Shown in pieces: positions 1 to 11,050 of a DNA stretch of 64,000 nucleotides. Numbering within the stretch: position 1 is the first letter of the stretch; every line of letters starts with the position of its first letter. The stretch comes from Leptotrichia sp. oral taxon 218 (GTDB lineage Bacteria > Fusobacteriota > Fusobacteriia > Fusobacteriales > Leptotrichiaceae): positions 434,001 through 498,000 of the forward strand of contig NZ_CP072377.1 of the NCBI RefSeq assembly GCF_018128225.1. Reading direction: 5' to 3'. The position numbers were made by a program, and so were the translations under genes. The notes beneath the pieces are model-generated. The model saw nothing but the letters and a program-made list of their open reading frames with translations. It was not told where the DNA came from and made no database searches.

Positions 1-3000
1 GTATAGCTTATAGAGCAGAAAAAGGAGGAAAAGTAACTGTAGGTTCTAGTATTCTTAAAAATGGTACTGATAAAATAAATACAAGAGCTGGAGGAACAAA
101 TTCAGTAATTGCTTATGCAGATGGTAACAATGTAACGAATGTTAAACATGAAAATAATGGAAATTATGCAAGTAAAAAAGGTAATATCCACATGGATAGT
201 TCTTTAATTGAAATTCAGGGGGATATTGTTGCAGCAGATGATGGAGTATTTAGTTCCAATGTGTTAGGTTCAACAGCTGCTGATAAATTACAAGCCTATA
301 ATAATATAGCAGCATATGCTGTTAATGGTGGGGATATTCTTATTAAAACAAGTGGTACTGTTCCGACAGATGCAAAAGAAGCCGATGATACGAAAGATGC
401 TGATAATAAAGGATCATTGATATATGGACTTGGAGCATATGCTTCAGGATCTGGATCAAATGTAATTTATACTTCAGATGGAAACGGTGCAACTATTATA
501 TCTGGAACTAAAGGTGCGCTTTATGCTGAAGATAATGGATACATAGAATTTAAAGGTAATATTGTAAATCAAAATAATGATGTAGCAACAGTAATAACAG
601 ATACGACTAATGCAACTGTAAAAGTATCTCCTAATAGAAGTGGTACAGGACAAAATTTAATTGGAAGTGATCATAATAATGTTGCACCATTCTTTGTAAA
701 ACGTAGTTCTTTCAATGATGAAGCAGCAATAACATTTAATGACACTACTAATATAGATATGTATAACGGTGTTCTATTGGTTGGAAATGAATATTATCAT
801 AATAATGCATTATCAAGGGATTACAACAGAGGATTTTCTGATTACTACAAAGGAGCTGGTATACCTGCTACACAAGATGAACAAACTAAATATAAAAATG
901 CAAAATATAGAGGTATGGAAAATGTTAGTGTCAAAATATTATCTAATGATGTTAATTTAGGACTGGTTAACCAATACGGTGAAGAATTAAATTGGGATTC
1001 TACTAGAAATGCAAGTAGTACAGGAACAAACTTCTTACAAGGTATTGCAGATTATGCTAAATTAAATAAAATAGAAAATTTTGGTACAAATTCTAAGAGA
1101 ACTAATAATGAATATTCGTTCTCAACATCACTTATAAATGGTAAATTAAAAGTAACAGCTGATGTTGATTTGGAAGATCATTTAGTAACTGGAAGTGATT
1201 CTACAATTACTGGAGCTACAAATAAAAATGCAAATGATCCATTCAATGATATAGCAATGGAAAGTGAACTTGTTACATTTGATAATAATGTAAATGTTGC
1301 TGGAGATGTAAAATATTTAGCAGGTAAGAAACAAGGATTAAATATGGCAAATTCTTTATATCGTTGGAATGATGATGATTTGAAGAATAGACGTGAATCA
1401 ACAGCAAGTTTAGTGAAAACAGAAGCTAAAGATTCAGGATATATATTGAAAAAAGCAAAATTAAATGTATGGGGTGGAAGTGCTAATCCAGGTGACAGTA
1501 TAACAGGAGTTAATGTTGCTTATGGTACAATTGATAATCAAAAAGACAGTAAAATTTATGTTGATCACGGAAACGGAATCGTTGGAACAGATGGAAGTAT
1601 CTTGAAAAATGAAGGTAAAATCTATGTAACTGGGAAATATGATCCTGCTACTCAAGCTGGATATACAGGATTAACAGCAACACCAAGAACAGGAGCAACA
1701 GTTGAAACTCAAGTAGATTCTACAAAAGGTGAAAATTATGGTATCGTAGGAATTTCTACTCAAAATGTTAGGGAACATCAAAATTATGGTGGAAATAGAT
1801 ATGGAGAAAATAAAGTAGAAATCGAAAATAAAGATGGTAGTATTGAAGTAGATGGTAAATTAGCAGTTGGTATTTATGGAGAAAATATTAATCAATCAGG
1901 AACAACTTTTACTGATCAATATGCTAAAAAATCAAATATTAATATAGCTTACGATAACCAAAATTCAACTTCACCAGATGCTATTAAAGTAAACTATGGA
2001 GCTGGAACAGCAAGTGGTACGCAAACAGTTAAAGAAAATAAAGCCTTACGAGGTGTTGGTATTGCACTAGTTGAACACGATAAAGATAGAACAGCTGCAA
2101 ACAGAGGTGGAATTATCACTCTAAACACTCAAAATAAAGGAATTGCAAATACAGCAGATATTTTAACTTTCGAAAATGGTATTGGTATTTATGGTGAAAG
2201 TGCAGACATCAGATTCAAAGGAGATTCTACTGGACTTACTGTTGATACAGGAAGCGACGGAGCAGGAGTTTGGGTAACTGATGATTCAAATATTTCAAGC
2301 CATGCAGATAGAATTGCAGGAGCAAAAACATTAAATTACAACTATAAAGGATATGACAATAAAAAAGGATTTGCAATGGTATTTGGAAGCACAGATTCAA
2401 ACAATACTTATGGTGGAACAAATGCAACAAACTATATGGACATCAAATTTAACAACAATGGCGATGCAGGTGTAACATTGGCAATTGAAAAATCTAAAAC
2501 TGCACCAGGTGCAGCAGCGCCAGTAATTACAGCTGGAACAGGAACATACAAAGGAATCGCAGGAATCCTAGTAAACACAGATAAAGGAAGATTAGACACA
2601 GTAACAAACTACGGAGATATCAAGGAAGATACATCAAAAACTCATGTAAGATCTTACGGTGCGGTTGTAAACAGCGGAAACTTCGTAAACTGGGGTAACA
2701 TCGAATTATCTGATTCATTGTTGTCAGATGCAGCAAATGTTGAAAAGAATGACCTTAAAAAAGTAAATGTAGGTATTTTGGCTAATGACCATGAAAATGG
2801 AAGAGCAAACACTTACATAGAAAGTCACGGAGACATCAAAGTTGGAACAACTTCTAACCAAAATGTCGGAGGATTTGGAATTTACGGTTACAATGTAACA
2901 ACAGGACCAAAAGCTGACGGAAGTGAAAGTACAATTACAATTAACAGAAACAGCTACGGTGTTTACTCTGGAGACGGAACTGTAAACATTCAAAAAGGAA

Positions 3001-5918
3001 CTAAATTATTAGTTGGTAACGACACAGTCTTAGGACACGAACAAACAACAAAAGGAACTTCTAGTGCAGCAGGAGCTTACCCAATTAACAGACAAACTGC
3101 CTACACAGCAGCAACTGACTTATTGCCAGGAAGAACAACAGATGCGGCAGTCGGAGTTTATATTGGAAGCAACGAAAACTTGTCTAAACAAAATAGAAAT
3201 GTTGATGTAAGTGCTAACATGGATATTGACAGATATTCATACGGTATCGTTTTAGCTGAAAACAACGGTGGTGCAACTACAAATGTAACAATTGGTAGTC
3301 CAACTTACTCACCAACAATTAACTTAGCTTCAAACACTAAAGCTGGTGGACAAGTTAAATCACATGTTCCAACTAACCCAGCAATACCTGAAGAAGTTTA
3401 CGAACAAGGTAACGCAGTATACTACTACTCAGCTGATAAAAACTCTAAAGGTACAACTTATGCAAATATAACAATGAACGGAGATTACAACACAGCTTAC
3501 CGTACAGCAGGAAGCATTGATAACCACGGAATAATTGATTTAAGAAGTCAATGGGATATTGCAAATCCAACAGTTGATAAGACTACAGGAGAAACAATAA
3601 ACTTAGGATATGGAAACTTAGGTATCGTTTCAGAAAATCCTGATATAGCTTCAACAAACTACGGTAAAATTATTACAGGAATGTCTGATACGCAAAATAT
3701 GAGATATTCAGCAGCAATGGCAGCAGGTAGAAATGTTTATGATTCAAACAATACTTTTGTTAAGACAGAAGCTGACGGATATGTAATAAATAGAGGAAAC
3801 ATTGTAGTTCAAGCAAAAGATGGAATTGGAATGTTCGCAACTGGTTCTCGTTCAAGAGCAATTAACTATGGTAACATCGAATTAATTGGAGATAATTCAA
3901 CAGGTATGTACTTAGACCGTGGAGCAATTGGAGAAAACTACGGAACAATCGAAGGTAGTGCAAATAACCTTAGAGGTGTGGTTGCAATAAATGGAGGTTA
4001 CATTAAGAACTATGGTACAATTAATGTAACAGGACAAAATTCTAATGGAATTGTAACTGACAGTTCAAGATTTATCGTTGATGCAAACGGAAATCCAGTT
4101 AAAATATTGAGTCCAACAGATGCGCAATATACTTCTTCACAAGCTACAACAGCTGGACAAAATAATGGAAAAGACGGATCTAAGGATCTATACGGTGGAA
4201 AAGAAAACTCAATAGCTGAATATACTTCAGGAAATCCTAAGACAACTGGTGTTGGAACAACTATTGCAATGCCAAGCGTAGTACCGATGACAACTATTAC
4301 AGTTGATGGAGTAAACACTCCAATCTTCACAGTTGACACAGATGCAGCAACACAAGGTCAATGGGGAGAAAAAATTTCAATTACAAGCAGTATTCAAACT
4401 GGTGGAACAAGAATAATCGATCTATCTCAATTAGATGGATGGGGTAACAAGATGTGGAATAACTATCATACAGACCAGTTATCAGAAGTTACATCAATTG
4501 GAATGTATGTAGATACATCAGGAGTTAAATACAGTAACCCAATTAATGGAATTCAAAACTTGAAAAACTTAGGAGAAGTAAACTTATACTTCGGATCTGA
4601 AGCAACATTGTATACTAATGCAAAAGCTATAAGATTGGGAACTAATATTTTAAAACCATTTAATGATTCACTTACTAACTTACCTGGTGGAGCTGTAGTA
4701 AATCCATTATCTGCAAGTTTAACTTGGCAAGTAGCAGCAAAACTTGACGATAAGAACCAATTGACAGATGTTTACATGAGTAAAGTTCCTTACCATTCAT
4801 TTGCATTCGATGATGATACTTCACTTGTAAACTTCACAAACAACTTGGATAATGTGTATGAAATCGTTGATTTCCATACTAACGAAAAAGAAATCTTCAA
4901 TAAATTAAACAGCTTAGGAAATGGAGAAGGACACATTTTAGCACAAGCGTTTGATCAAATGAGAGCGCATATTTATGGTGGAATCCAACAAAGAACTGTA
5001 GCTACTGAAAAAGTATTCGATTCTCAAGTTAGCGGAGTTATGAGCGGCAACGGAATGGTTGGAAACCCTTCTAAAGATTCAACTAAGTATAAAGCATTTG
5101 GAGAAAGAGGAGAATACAAGACTGATACAAAAGGAATCCCTGATTATGAAAATTACGCTGGAGGATTTGTAGCAGTTCACGAAGGTGAATCAATTTACAA
5201 AGGTGAAAAACATGGTTGGTACACAGGTGTAGTTGACAACAACTTCTCATTCAAAGATATTGCTAGATCTCATGAAAATCAAGCTATGATTAAAGGTGGA
5301 TTATTCAAAACAACTCCATTTGATGTAAACGGAGAATTTACTTGGACAATCGCTGGAGAAGGATACTTCGGAAGAACAGATACAAACCGTAGATTCTGGG
5401 TAGTTGACAAACAATATGATGCGGAAGCTCATTACTATACTTACGGTGTAGCTCTTAAAAATGAATTAGCTAAATCATTCAGATTAAGTGAAGGATTTGC
5501 AATTAAACCACATGTAGGAATTGACCTAGAATACGGAAGATATAGTTCATTCCATGAAGATGGAACAATGTCATTGGATGTTAAAGGAAATGATTATCAT
5601 TCAATCAAACCAAACTTAGGTGTTGACTTTACATACAAACAACCTGTATTCAAAAAATCAATGTTTGTTGCAAGTTTAGGTTTAGGATATGAAAAAGAAT
5701 TAGGAAGAGTAAATGATGTGACAAATGAAGCAAGAATTCAAGGAGCATGGACAGACTACTTCTCAATTCGTGGAGATAAAGAAAACAAAAAAGGAAACTA
5801 CAAAGCTGATCTAAACTTAGGAATAGACAACGGAAGACTTGGATTTACAGTAAACGCTGGATATGATTCAACTGGTAAAAACTTCAGAGGTGGAGCTGGA
5901 CTTAGATTTATATTCTAG
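1..5918 (+). CDS. Autotransporter adhesin, 3' part (5' end outside window)
   Basis: The frame is open from base 3 to the stop, so the gene begins before the window; 1,971 codons are visible and the first ATG at 192 is internal. The protein is a large surface adhesin of the type V secretion kind: a long Asn/Gly/Thr-rich passenger with recurring NYG.I and GNI-type beta-helix rungs, followed by a beta-barrel domain of about 280 residues (roughly from base 5086). The barrel ends in Leu-Arg-Phe-Ile-Phe, the C-terminal aromatic expected for insertion by the BAM complex. It is a paralogue of the gene at 54887-59490: the segment before the barrel (MYVDTSG, NPI.G, NAKAI) and the barrel are clearly alike. 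A terminator follows 68 bases after the stop. The adhesin role is inferred from the family; the ligand is unknown. Confidence 0.9.
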   Translation, partial: IAYRAEKGGKVTVGSSILKNGTDKINTRAGGTNSVIAYADGNNVTNVKHENNGNYASKKGNIHMDSSLIEIQGDIVAADDGVFSSNVLGSTAADKLQAYNNIAAYAVNGGDILIKTSGTVPTDAKEADDTKDADNKGSLIYGLGAYASGSGSNVIYTSDGNGATIISGTKGALYAEDNGYIEFKGNIVNQNNDVATVITDTTNATVKVSPNRSGTGQNLIGSDHNNVAPFFVKRSSFNDEAAITFNDTTNIDMYNGVLLVGNEYYHNNALSRDYNRGFSDYYKGAGIPATQDEQTKYKNAKYRGMENVSVKILSNDVNLGLVNQYGEELNWDSTRNASSTGTNFLQGIADYAKLNKIENFGTNSKRTNNEYSFSTSLINGKLKVTADVDLEDHLVTGSDSTITGATNKNANDPFNDIAMESELVTFDNNVNVAGDVKYLAGKKQGLNMANSLYRWNDDDLKNRRESTASLVKTEAKDSGYILKKAKLNVWGGSANPGDSITGVNVAYGTIDNQKDSKIYVDHGNGIVGTDGSILKNEGKIYVTGKYDPATQAGYTGLTATPRTGATVETQVDSTKGENYGIVGISTQNVREHQNYGGNRYGENKVEIENKDGSIEVDGKLAVGIYGENINQSGTTFTDQYAKKSNINIAYDNQNSTSPDAIKVNYGAGTASGTQTVKENKALRGVGIALVEHDKDRTAANRGGIITLNTQNKGIANTADILTFENGIGIYGESADIRFKGDSTGLTVDTGSDGAGVWVTDDSNISSHADRIAGAKTLNYNYKGYDNKKGFAMVFGSTDSNNTYGGTNATNYMDIKFNNNGDAGVTLAIEKSKTAPGAAAPVITAGTGTYKGIAGILVNTDKGRLDTVTNYGDIKEDTSKTHVRSYGAVVNSGNFVNWGNIELSDSLLSDAANVEKNDLKKVNVGILANDHENGRANTYIESHGDIKVGTTSNQNVGGFGIYGYNVTTGPKADGSESTITINRNSYGVYSGDGTVNIQKGTKLLVGNDTVLGHEQTTKGTSSAAGAYPINRQTAYTAATDLLPGRTTDAAVGVYIGSNENLSKQNRNVDVSANMDIDRYSYGIVLAENNGGATTNVTIGSPTYSPTINLASNTKAGGQVKSHVPTNPAIPEEVYEQGNAVYYYSADKNSKGTTYANITMNGDYNTAYRTAGSIDNHGIIDLRSQWDIANPTVDKTTGETINLGYGNLGIVSENPDIASTNYGKIITGMSDTQNMRYSAAMAAGRNVYDSNNTFVKTEADGYVINRGNIVVQAKDGIGMFATGSRSRAINYGNIELIGDNSTGMYLDRGAIGENYGTIEGSANNLRGVVAINGGYIKNYGTINVTGQNSNGIVTDSSRFIVDANGNPVKILSPTDAQYTSSQATTAGQNNGKDGSKDLYGGKENSIAEYTSGNPKTTGVGTTIAMPSVVPMTTITVDGVNTPIFTVDTDAATQGQWGEKISITSSIQTGGTRIIDLSQLDGWGNKMWNNYHTDQLSEVTSIGMYVDTSGVKYSNPINGIQNLKNLGEVNLYFGSEATLYTNAKAIRLGTNILKPFNDSLTNLPGGAVVNPLSASLTWQVAAKLDDKNQLTDVYMSKVPYHSFAFDDDTSLVNFTNNLDNVYEIVDFHTNEKEIFNKLNSLGNGEGHILAQAFDQMRAHIYGGIQQRTVATEKVFDSQVSGVMSGNGMVGNPSKDSTKYKAFGERGEYKTDTKGIPDYENYAGGFVAVHEGESIYKGEKHGWYTGVVDNNFSFKDIARSHENQAMIKGGLFKTTPFDVNGEFTWTIAGEGYFGRTDTNRRFWVVDKQYDAEAHYYTYGVALKNELAKSFRLSEGFAIKPHVGIDLEYGRYSSFHEDGTMSLDVKGNDYHSIKPNLGVDFTYKQPVFKKSMFVASLGLGYEKELGRVNDVTNEARIQGAWTDYFSIRGDKENKKGNYKADLNLGIDNGRLGFTVNAGYDSTGKNFRGGAGLRFIF

Positions 5919-5985
5919 TAAAAACTTTGTAGAAAAAAGTTCATAAAATGATTAATACATTAAAAAAATGGGAATTTAAGTTTTT

Positions 5986-6008
5986 GAGAACTTAGGTTCT
6001 CATTTTTT
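5986..6008 (+). terminator. Rho-independent terminator after autotransporter
   Basis: A 6-bp stem GAGAAC/GTTCTC with loop TTAG is followed directly by ATTTTTT. It separates the autotransporter from the ribosomal protein operon. Confidence 0.85.
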
Positions 6009-6031
6009 GCTTAAAAATTTAAAAAAAATAC

Positions 6032-6060
6032 TTGATTTTTTTTGAAAAATAATGTATAAT
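6032..6060 (+). promoter_or_regulatory. Promoter of rplJL operon
   Basis: TTGATT (6032-6037) and TATAAT (6055-6060) are separated by 17 bases, a near-consensus housekeeping sigma promoter. Transcription would start near 6067, giving a leader of about 200 bases before rplJ. Confidence 0.8.
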
Positions 6061-6066
6061 TATACT

Positions 6067-6254
6067 TGATAGTAAATAGTGAAAATAATTAAATTATTTA
6101 ACTATAACCAAAGACAGTAGGTAGAATGGAAGTTCATAAAATCCTACCGAGGTAGTTGTAATGAATTATTGGAAGATTTAATAAAAATTCTTAGATAGAT
6201 TTCGTTATAATAATACCTCTGGCTTATTGTTTTTGTTTCAGAGGCTTTTTTATT
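6067..6254 (+). promoter_or_regulatory. Ribosomal protein L10 leader with attenuator
   Basis: The leader holds GACAGTAGGTAG and CCTACCGAGGTAG blocks typical of the L10 (L12) autoregulatory leader family. It ends in a terminator hairpin CCTCTG (6216-6221) / CAGAGG (6239-6244) followed by CTTTTTT. The segment CCGAGGT (6147-6153) can pair with ACCTCTGG (6215-6222), with one bulged T, which would be mutually exclusive with the terminator. Family knowledge says free L10-L12 complex binds this leader and represses the operon; the antiterminator pairing is my reading of the bases. Confidence 0.8.
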
Positions 6255-6270
6255 TGAGGAGGTGAACAAA

Positions 6271-6780
6271 TTGCCAGCACAAGCAAAATTAGATGCAGTT
6301 AAAGAATTAACTGAGAAATTAAAAGATGCAAAAGCTATGGTTTTTGTTGATTATAAAGGAATCAGTGTTAATGAAGACACAGAACTTCGTAAAAATGCTA
6401 GAGAATCAAAAGTCGAATATTTCGTAGCGAAAAATAGACTTGTGAAAATTGCATTAAAAGAAGTTGGAATTGAAGAAGATTTTGATGACTTGTTAGAAGG
6501 AACAACATCTTTCGCAGTAGGTTACGAAGATGGAGTTGCACCATCAAAATTAATTTATGAATTTGGAAACAAATTAAAAGACAAATTAGTAATCAAAGGT
6601 GGAATGGTTGATGCAAAAAGAGTTGATGTTAAAACTGTAGAAGCATTAGCAAAATTACCATCAAGAGAAGAATTACTTGGTCAAATTGCTTACGGATTGT
6701 TATCGCCAGTTAGAATGTTAGCTGTAGCATTAACAAATGTAGCAGAACAAAAAGAAAATGGAGAACCAGCTGCTGAATAG
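6271..6780 (+). CDS. rplJ: Large subunit ribosomal protein L10
   Basis: Forms the base of the L7/L12 stalk on the 50S subunit, anchoring L12 dimers and binding 23S rRNA. The sequence PAQAKLDAVKELTEKLKDAKA, the VDYKG block and the SREELLG motif near the C-terminus identify it. I start it at TTG 6271, because AGGAGG lies at 6257-6262 with eight bases between; a GTG at 6262 overlaps the Shine-Dalgarno sequence and cannot be the start. The product is 169 residues, the usual length. It follows the L10 leader and precedes rplL by 48 bases, the conserved rplJL arrangement. Confidence 0.95.
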   Translation: MPAQAKLDAVKELTEKLKDAKAMVFVDYKGISVNEDTELRKNARESKVEYFVAKNRLVKIALKEVGIEEDFDDLLEGTTSFAVGYEDGVAPSKLIYEFGNKLKDKLVIKGGMVDAKRVDVKTVEALAKLPSREELLGQIAYGLLSPVRMLAVALTNVAEQKENGEPAAE

Positions 6781-6828
6781 TAAGCTGAAAAAATTTAAAA
6801 TAAAAATAATTTAGGAGGAAATAAAATA

Positions 6829-7197
6829 ATGGCATTTAATAAAGATCAATTTATAGAAGACTTAAAAGCTATGTCTGTATTAGAATTAAAAGAAGTAGTT
6901 GAAGCTATTGAAGAAACATTTGGAGTATCTGCACAACCAGTTGCAGTAGCAGGAGGAGCCGCAGCAGGAGGAGCCGCTGAAGAAAAAACTGAATTTGATG
7001 TAATCCTAGTATCTCCAGGAGGAGCTAAATTAGCAGTAATTAAAGAAGTAAGAGCAATTACAGGATTGGGATTAAAAGAAGCTAAAGAATTAGTTGAAGC
7101 TGGAGGAAAAGCAGTTAAAGAAGGAGCATCTAAAGAAGAAGCTGAAGAAATTAAAGGTAAATTAGAAGCTGCAGGAGCAACTGTTGAATTAAAATAG
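6829..7197 (+). CDS. rplL: Large subunit ribosomal protein L7/L12
   Basis: Stalk protein that recruits and stimulates translational GTPases. It has the N-terminal dimerisation helix region (about residues 1-30), an Ala/Gly-rich hinge (about 36-52) and the C-terminal domain with EKTEFDVIL and the [18 protein letters not shown]-like block, seen here as [20 protein letters not shown]. At 122 residues it has the normal length. The start is ATG 6829 behind AGGAGG. It is expected to be made in excess over L10 and is followed by a strong terminator. Confidence 0.97.
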   Translation: MAFNKDQFIEDLKAMSVLELKEVVEAIEETFGVSAQPVAVAGGAAAGGAAEEKTEFDVILVSPGGAKLAVIKEVRAITGLGLKEAKELVEAGGKAVKEGASKEEAEEIKGKLEAAGATVELK

Positions 7198-7222
7198 TTC
7201 ACTTAAGCCAAATCAATAGTTA

Positions 7223-7258
7223 AGACACTCTTTTGAAAGAACAGGGAGTGTCTTTTTC
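7223..7258 (+). terminator. Terminator after rplL
   Basis: AGACACTC (7223-7230) pairs with GAGTGTCT (7246-7253), 8 bp, followed by a T run. It would largely uncouple rplJL from rpoBC, or act as a partial attenuator between them. Confidence 0.85.
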
Positions 7259-7535
7259 CACTATTTTGCGTTTGAATATAAAAATTAAAGTATATTTATT
7301 GGATTTTTACAATTTGATAAATATATTTTGGAATATAAAGAGAAAATCGTATAAATACGGTCTTTTTTGTATTAATTTTTATGTTGAAAAAAATTTAAAA
7401 TTTAATTATTTTGTGGATTTTGAAAATAATTAAATATAAAAATCAAATTAAATAAGAACATTCAAGTAAAGTTTAATTTTAGAATTTAATTTTAATAAAA
7501 GTGAATATGTTCTATGACAGGGAGGAATTTTTTAA
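7259..7535 (+). promoter_or_regulatory. rpoBC leader region with possible promoter
   Basis: No gene is credible here; a 66-codon frame starting inside the rplL terminator has no ribosome site. TTGTGG (7411-7416) and TATAAA (7435-7440), spaced 18, could be a promoter for rpoBC. AGAACAT (7455-7461) and ATGTTCT (7507-7513) are inverted repeats enclosing 45 A/T-rich bases just before the rpoB ribosome site. The rest is AT-rich without visible structure. Confidence 0.4.
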
Positions 7536-10500
7536 ATGGACAAACTTATTGAAAGATATAGTTTTGGAAAAATAGTAGACAGAGGGGAAATGCCACATTT
7601 TTTAGAGTTTCAGATAAATTCTTACGAAGACTTTTTACAGACAAAATTGCCACCTCAAAAAAGAGAAAATAAAGGATTTGAGTCAATTTTTAACGAAATT
7701 TTTCCAATTGAATCAAGCAACGGACTGCTAAAATTGGAATACTTGTGGTATGAAATTCACGAAAATGACGAGCCATTAAACGACGAACTAGAGTGTAAAA
7801 AAAGAGGTAAGACATATTCCGGTCAATTAAAAGTTAGATTAAAATTAACTAATAAAAGAACAGGAGAAATTCAGGAAACACTAGTTCATTTTGGAGATAT
7901 ACCACTTATGACAGATAAAGCGACATTCATTATAAATGGTGCAGAAAGAGTTGTTATTTCACAGCTTCATAGATCTCCAGGAATAACTTTTAATAAAGAA
8001 TTAAACATTCAGACAGGAAAAGATGTATTTATCGGAAAGATAATTCCTTATAAAGGAACTTGGCTTGAGTTCGAAACGGATAAAAATGATGTTCTTAATG
8101 TAAAAATTGATAGAAGGAAGAAGGTTTTACTTCCAGTTTTCTTAAAAGCAGTTGATTTTTTTGAATCAAACGAACAAATTATGGATGAATTTTTTGAAGC
8201 GAAAACTGTTGATTTATCGGAAATTTATGAAAAATATAAAGGGAACGAATTAGATGATGTTTTGCGTTCGAAACTGGAAGGAAGTTTTGTAAGAGAAGAT
8301 GTAATTGATGAGGAAACAGGAGAATTTATTGTTGAATCTAAAGAATTGATTGACGGAGTTGTCATTGAAAAAATATTGGATGAAAAACTTCAAAAACTTG
8401 ATATTTGGGAAGTTAAACCTGAAGATAGAATTATTGCAAATGCTATGTTAAATGATAGCACAACAACAAATGACGAAGCTGTAATTGAAGTGTTTAGAAA
8501 ATTAAGACCAGGGGATTTGGTTACAGTTGACAGTGCCAGATCGCTTGTAAAACAAATGTTTTTTAATCCACAAAGATATGATTTAGCCGATGTGGGAAGA
8601 TATAAAATTAACAAAAGACTTAAAATTAATGTGCCAGAAGACGAAATTGTACTTACAAAAGAAGATGTTTTACATACAATTGAATATGTAAAAAATCTTG
8701 TGAGCGGAGAAGGATTTACAGATGATATTGACAACTTGTCAAACCGTCGTGTAAGAGGAGTTGGAGAGCTACTTTCAATTCAAATAAAAGGTGGAATGTT
8801 AAAAATGTCTAAAATGGTAAGAGAAAAAATGACTATTCAAGACATTACAACTTTAACGCCACAAAGTTTGTTAAATACAAAACCATTGAATGCTTTAATT
8901 CTTGAGTTTTTTGGAAGCGGACAATTATCTCAATTTATGGATCAGTCAAATCCGTTGTCAGAATTGACTCATAAAAGAAGAATTTCTGCGTTAGGACCTG
9001 GAGGACTTTCAAGAGATAGAGCAGGATTTGAGGTGCGTGATGTTCACAATTCTCACTATGGTAGAATTTGTCCAATAGAAACGCCAGAAGGACCGAATAT
9101 CGGACTTATTGCTTCACTTTCAACTTATGGGAAAGTTAATAAATATGGATTTATCGAAACTCCGTTTGTAAAAATTAAAAATGGTAAAGCAGATTTTGAT
9201 GACATCGAATATTTGGCGGCAGATGAAGAAGAAGGATTATTTATCGCACAAGCAGATACTCCAATTGACAAAGATGGAAACTTTTTGACAGATGAAGTTG
9301 TTTGCCGTTATGGAGATGAAATTGTGCATATTGACAAATCTAAAGTTGATATTTTGGATGTGTCACCTAAGCAGTTAGTATCAGTTTCAGCAGGATTAAT
9401 ACCGTTTTTGGAACACGATGATGCCAATCGTGCGTTAATGGGATCAAATATGCAGCGTCAAGCTGTGCCGTTACTTAAAACAGAAGCTCCTTATGTGGGA
9501 ACTGGACTTGAGAGAAAAGTTGCCGTGGATTCTGGAGCAGTGATTACTTCACAAGCGACTGGAACAGTTACTTATGTCGACGCCAGAAAAATAGTTGTGA
9601 CAGATGATGAAGGAAAAGAATATTCACACAGACTTTTAAACTTTGAAAAATCAAATCAGTCTATGTGTCTGCATCAAAAACCAATTACTGATTTGGGAGC
9701 AAAAGTTAAAAAAGGTGATATAATTGCCGATGGACCATCAACAGCTGGTGGGGATTTAGCGCTTGGAAAAAATATTTTACTTGCGTTTATGCCTTGGGAA
9801 GGATACAATTTTGAAGATGGAATTTTGATTTCAGAAAGACTTCGTAAAGACGATGTATTTACTTCGATTCATATTGAACAATTTGACACAGAAGCTAGAA
9901 CGACAAAATTGGGAGATGAAGAAATTACGAGAGAAATTCCTAATGTATCTGAAGAAGCGCTTAAAAATCTGGATGAAAATGGAATTATAAGAATTGGTGC
10001 GCATGTTGTGCCAGATGATATTTTGGTTGGAAAGGTTACACCTAAAGGGGAAACTGAACCACCTGCAGAAGAAAAACTGCTTCGTGCAATTTTTGGAGAA
10101 AAAGCAAAAGATGTGAGGGATACTTCGCTTAGACTTCCACACGGAGTTAAAGGAACAGTTGTCGATGTATTGGAGCTAACTAAAGAAAATGGAGATGACT
10201 TAAAAGCTGGAGTAAATAAATTAATTAGAATTTACATCGCTGAAAAAAGAAAGATAATGGTTGGAGATAAGATGTCTGGACGACATGGAAATAAAGGGGT
10301 AATTTCAAGAGTGTTGCCAATTGAAGATATGCCACATTTGGAAGATGGAACACCAATTGATGTCTGCCTTAACCCGCTTGGGGTGCCATCTCGTATGAAT
10401 ATTGGACAGGTACTGGAAGTTCACTTGGGACTTGCAATTGGAGATATTAACAAATATATTGCAACACCTGTATTTGATGGTGCTAGTGAAGATGATGTGA

Positions 10501-10982
10501 AAAAATACTTGGAAGAAGCTGGATATAGCAGAACTGGTAAAGTAAAATTAATTGACGGAAGAACAGGAAAACCTTTTGACAATCCTGTCACAGTTGGAAG
10601 AATGTATATGTTAAAACTTCACCACTTGGTAGAAGATAAAATGCACGCCAGAGCAATTGGACCATATTCACTTGTCACTCAGCAGCCACTTGGAGGAAAA
10701 GCTCAGTTTGGTGGACAAAGACTTGGAGAAATGGAAGTCTGGGCACTGGAAGCCTACGGTGCGTCAAGTATTTTACAAGAAATGTTGACTGTAAAATCGG
10801 ATGATATAAGTGGAAGAACAAAAACTTACGAAGCGATTGTAAAAGGAGAAGCAATGCCAGAAGCAGATGCACCAGAATCATTTAGAGTGTTAATTAAAGA
10901 GTTCCAGTCACTTGGATTAGATGTAGCTCTTTATGATAAAGATGGACAACAAATTGAACTAGATAAAAATGTTGATGCATAA
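7536..10982 (+). CDS. rpoB: DNA-directed RNA polymerase subunit beta
   Basis: Catalytic subunit forming one side of the RNA polymerase active cleft. The rifampicin-pocket segment near residues 460-495 reads [17 protein letters not shown] and [15 protein letters not shown], so the Asp, His and Ser positions most often altered in resistant mutants are the sensitive types. The C-terminal [17 protein letters not shown] block is intact and the length (1,148 residues) is normal for a form without large lineage inserts. The start is ATG 7536 with AGGGAGGAA ten bases upstream. rpoC follows after 68 bases, the usual rpoBC operon. Confidence 0.98.
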   Translation: MDKLIERYSFGKIVDRGEMPHFLEFQINSYEDFLQTKLPPQKRENKGFESIFNEIFPIESSNGLLKLEYLWYEIHENDEPLNDELECKKRGKTYSGQLKVRLKLTNKRTGEIQETLVHFGDIPLMTDKATFIINGAERVVISQLHRSPGITFNKELNIQTGKDVFIGKIIPYKGTWLEFETDKNDVLNVKIDRRKKVLLPVFLKAVDFFESNEQIMDEFFEAKTVDLSEIYEKYKGNELDDVLRSKLEGSFVREDVIDEETGEFIVESKELIDGVVIEKILDEKLQKLDIWEVKPEDRIIANAMLNDSTTTNDEAVIEVFRKLRPGDLVTVDSARSLVKQMFFNPQRYDLADVGRYKINKRLKINVPEDEIVLTKEDVLHTIEYVKNLVSGEGFTDDIDNLSNRRVRGVGELLSIQIKGGMLKMSKMVREKMTIQDITTLTPQSLLNTKPLNALILEFFGSGQLSQFMDQSNPLSELTHKRRISALGPGGLSRDRAGFEVRDVHNSHYGRICPIETPEGPNIGLIASLSTYGKVNKYGFIETPFVKIKNGKADFDDIEYLAADEEEGLFIAQADTPIDKDGNFLTDEVVCRYGDEIVHIDKSKVDILDVSPKQLVSVSAGLIPFLEHDDANRALMGSNMQRQAVPLLKTEAPYVGTGLERKVAVDSGAVITSQATGTVTYVDARKIVVTDDEGKEYSHRLLNFEKSNQSMCLHQKPITDLGAKVKKGDIIADGPSTAGGDLALGKNILLAFMPWEGYNFEDGILISERLRKDDVFTSIHIEQFDTEARTTKLGDEEITREIPNVSEEALKNLDENGIIRIGAHVVPDDILVGKVTPKGETEPPAEEKLLRAIFGEKAKDVRDTSLRLPHGVKGTVVDVLELTKENGDDLKAGVNKLIRIYIAEKRKIMVGDKMSGRHGNKGVISRVLPIEDMPHLEDGTPIDVCLNPLGVPSRMNIGQVLEVHLGLAIGDINKYIATPVFDGASEDDVKKYLEEAGYSRTGKVKLIDGRTGKPFDNPVTVGRMYMLKLHHLVEDKMHARAIGPYSLVTQQPLGGKAQFGGQRLGEMEVWALEAYGASSILQEMLTVKSDDISGRTKTYEAIVKGEAMPEADAPESFRVLIKEFQSLGLDVALYDKDGQQIELDKNVDA

Positions 10983-10999
10983 AAAAATAAAAAAGTTTG

Positions 11000-11022
11000 C
11001 CACTTTCTTTTAAAAAAAGTGG
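11000..11022 (+). promoter_or_regulatory. Intercistronic hairpin between rpoB and rpoC
   Basis: CCACTTT (11000-11006) pairs with AAAGTGG (11016-11022). There is no T run after it, so it is more likely an RNA-stability or processing element than a terminator. Confidence 0.45.
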
Positions 11023-11050
11023 AATAAATATATTGAGGAGGCTCTTATTA

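Noticed and set aside
3-5918. Repeated motifs in the autotransporters as a CRISPR array or DNA repeats
   Set aside because: The repeats are protein-level beta-helix rungs of varying length and base sequence, all in frame.
6846-7202. 118-codon antisense frame over rplL
   Set aside because: Mirror of the biased rplL codon use; no ribosome site, Ala/Ser/Pro-rich shadow.
7233-7433. 66-codon frame downstream of rplL
   Set aside because: Starts inside the rplL terminator hairpin, has no ribosome site and no recognisable product.
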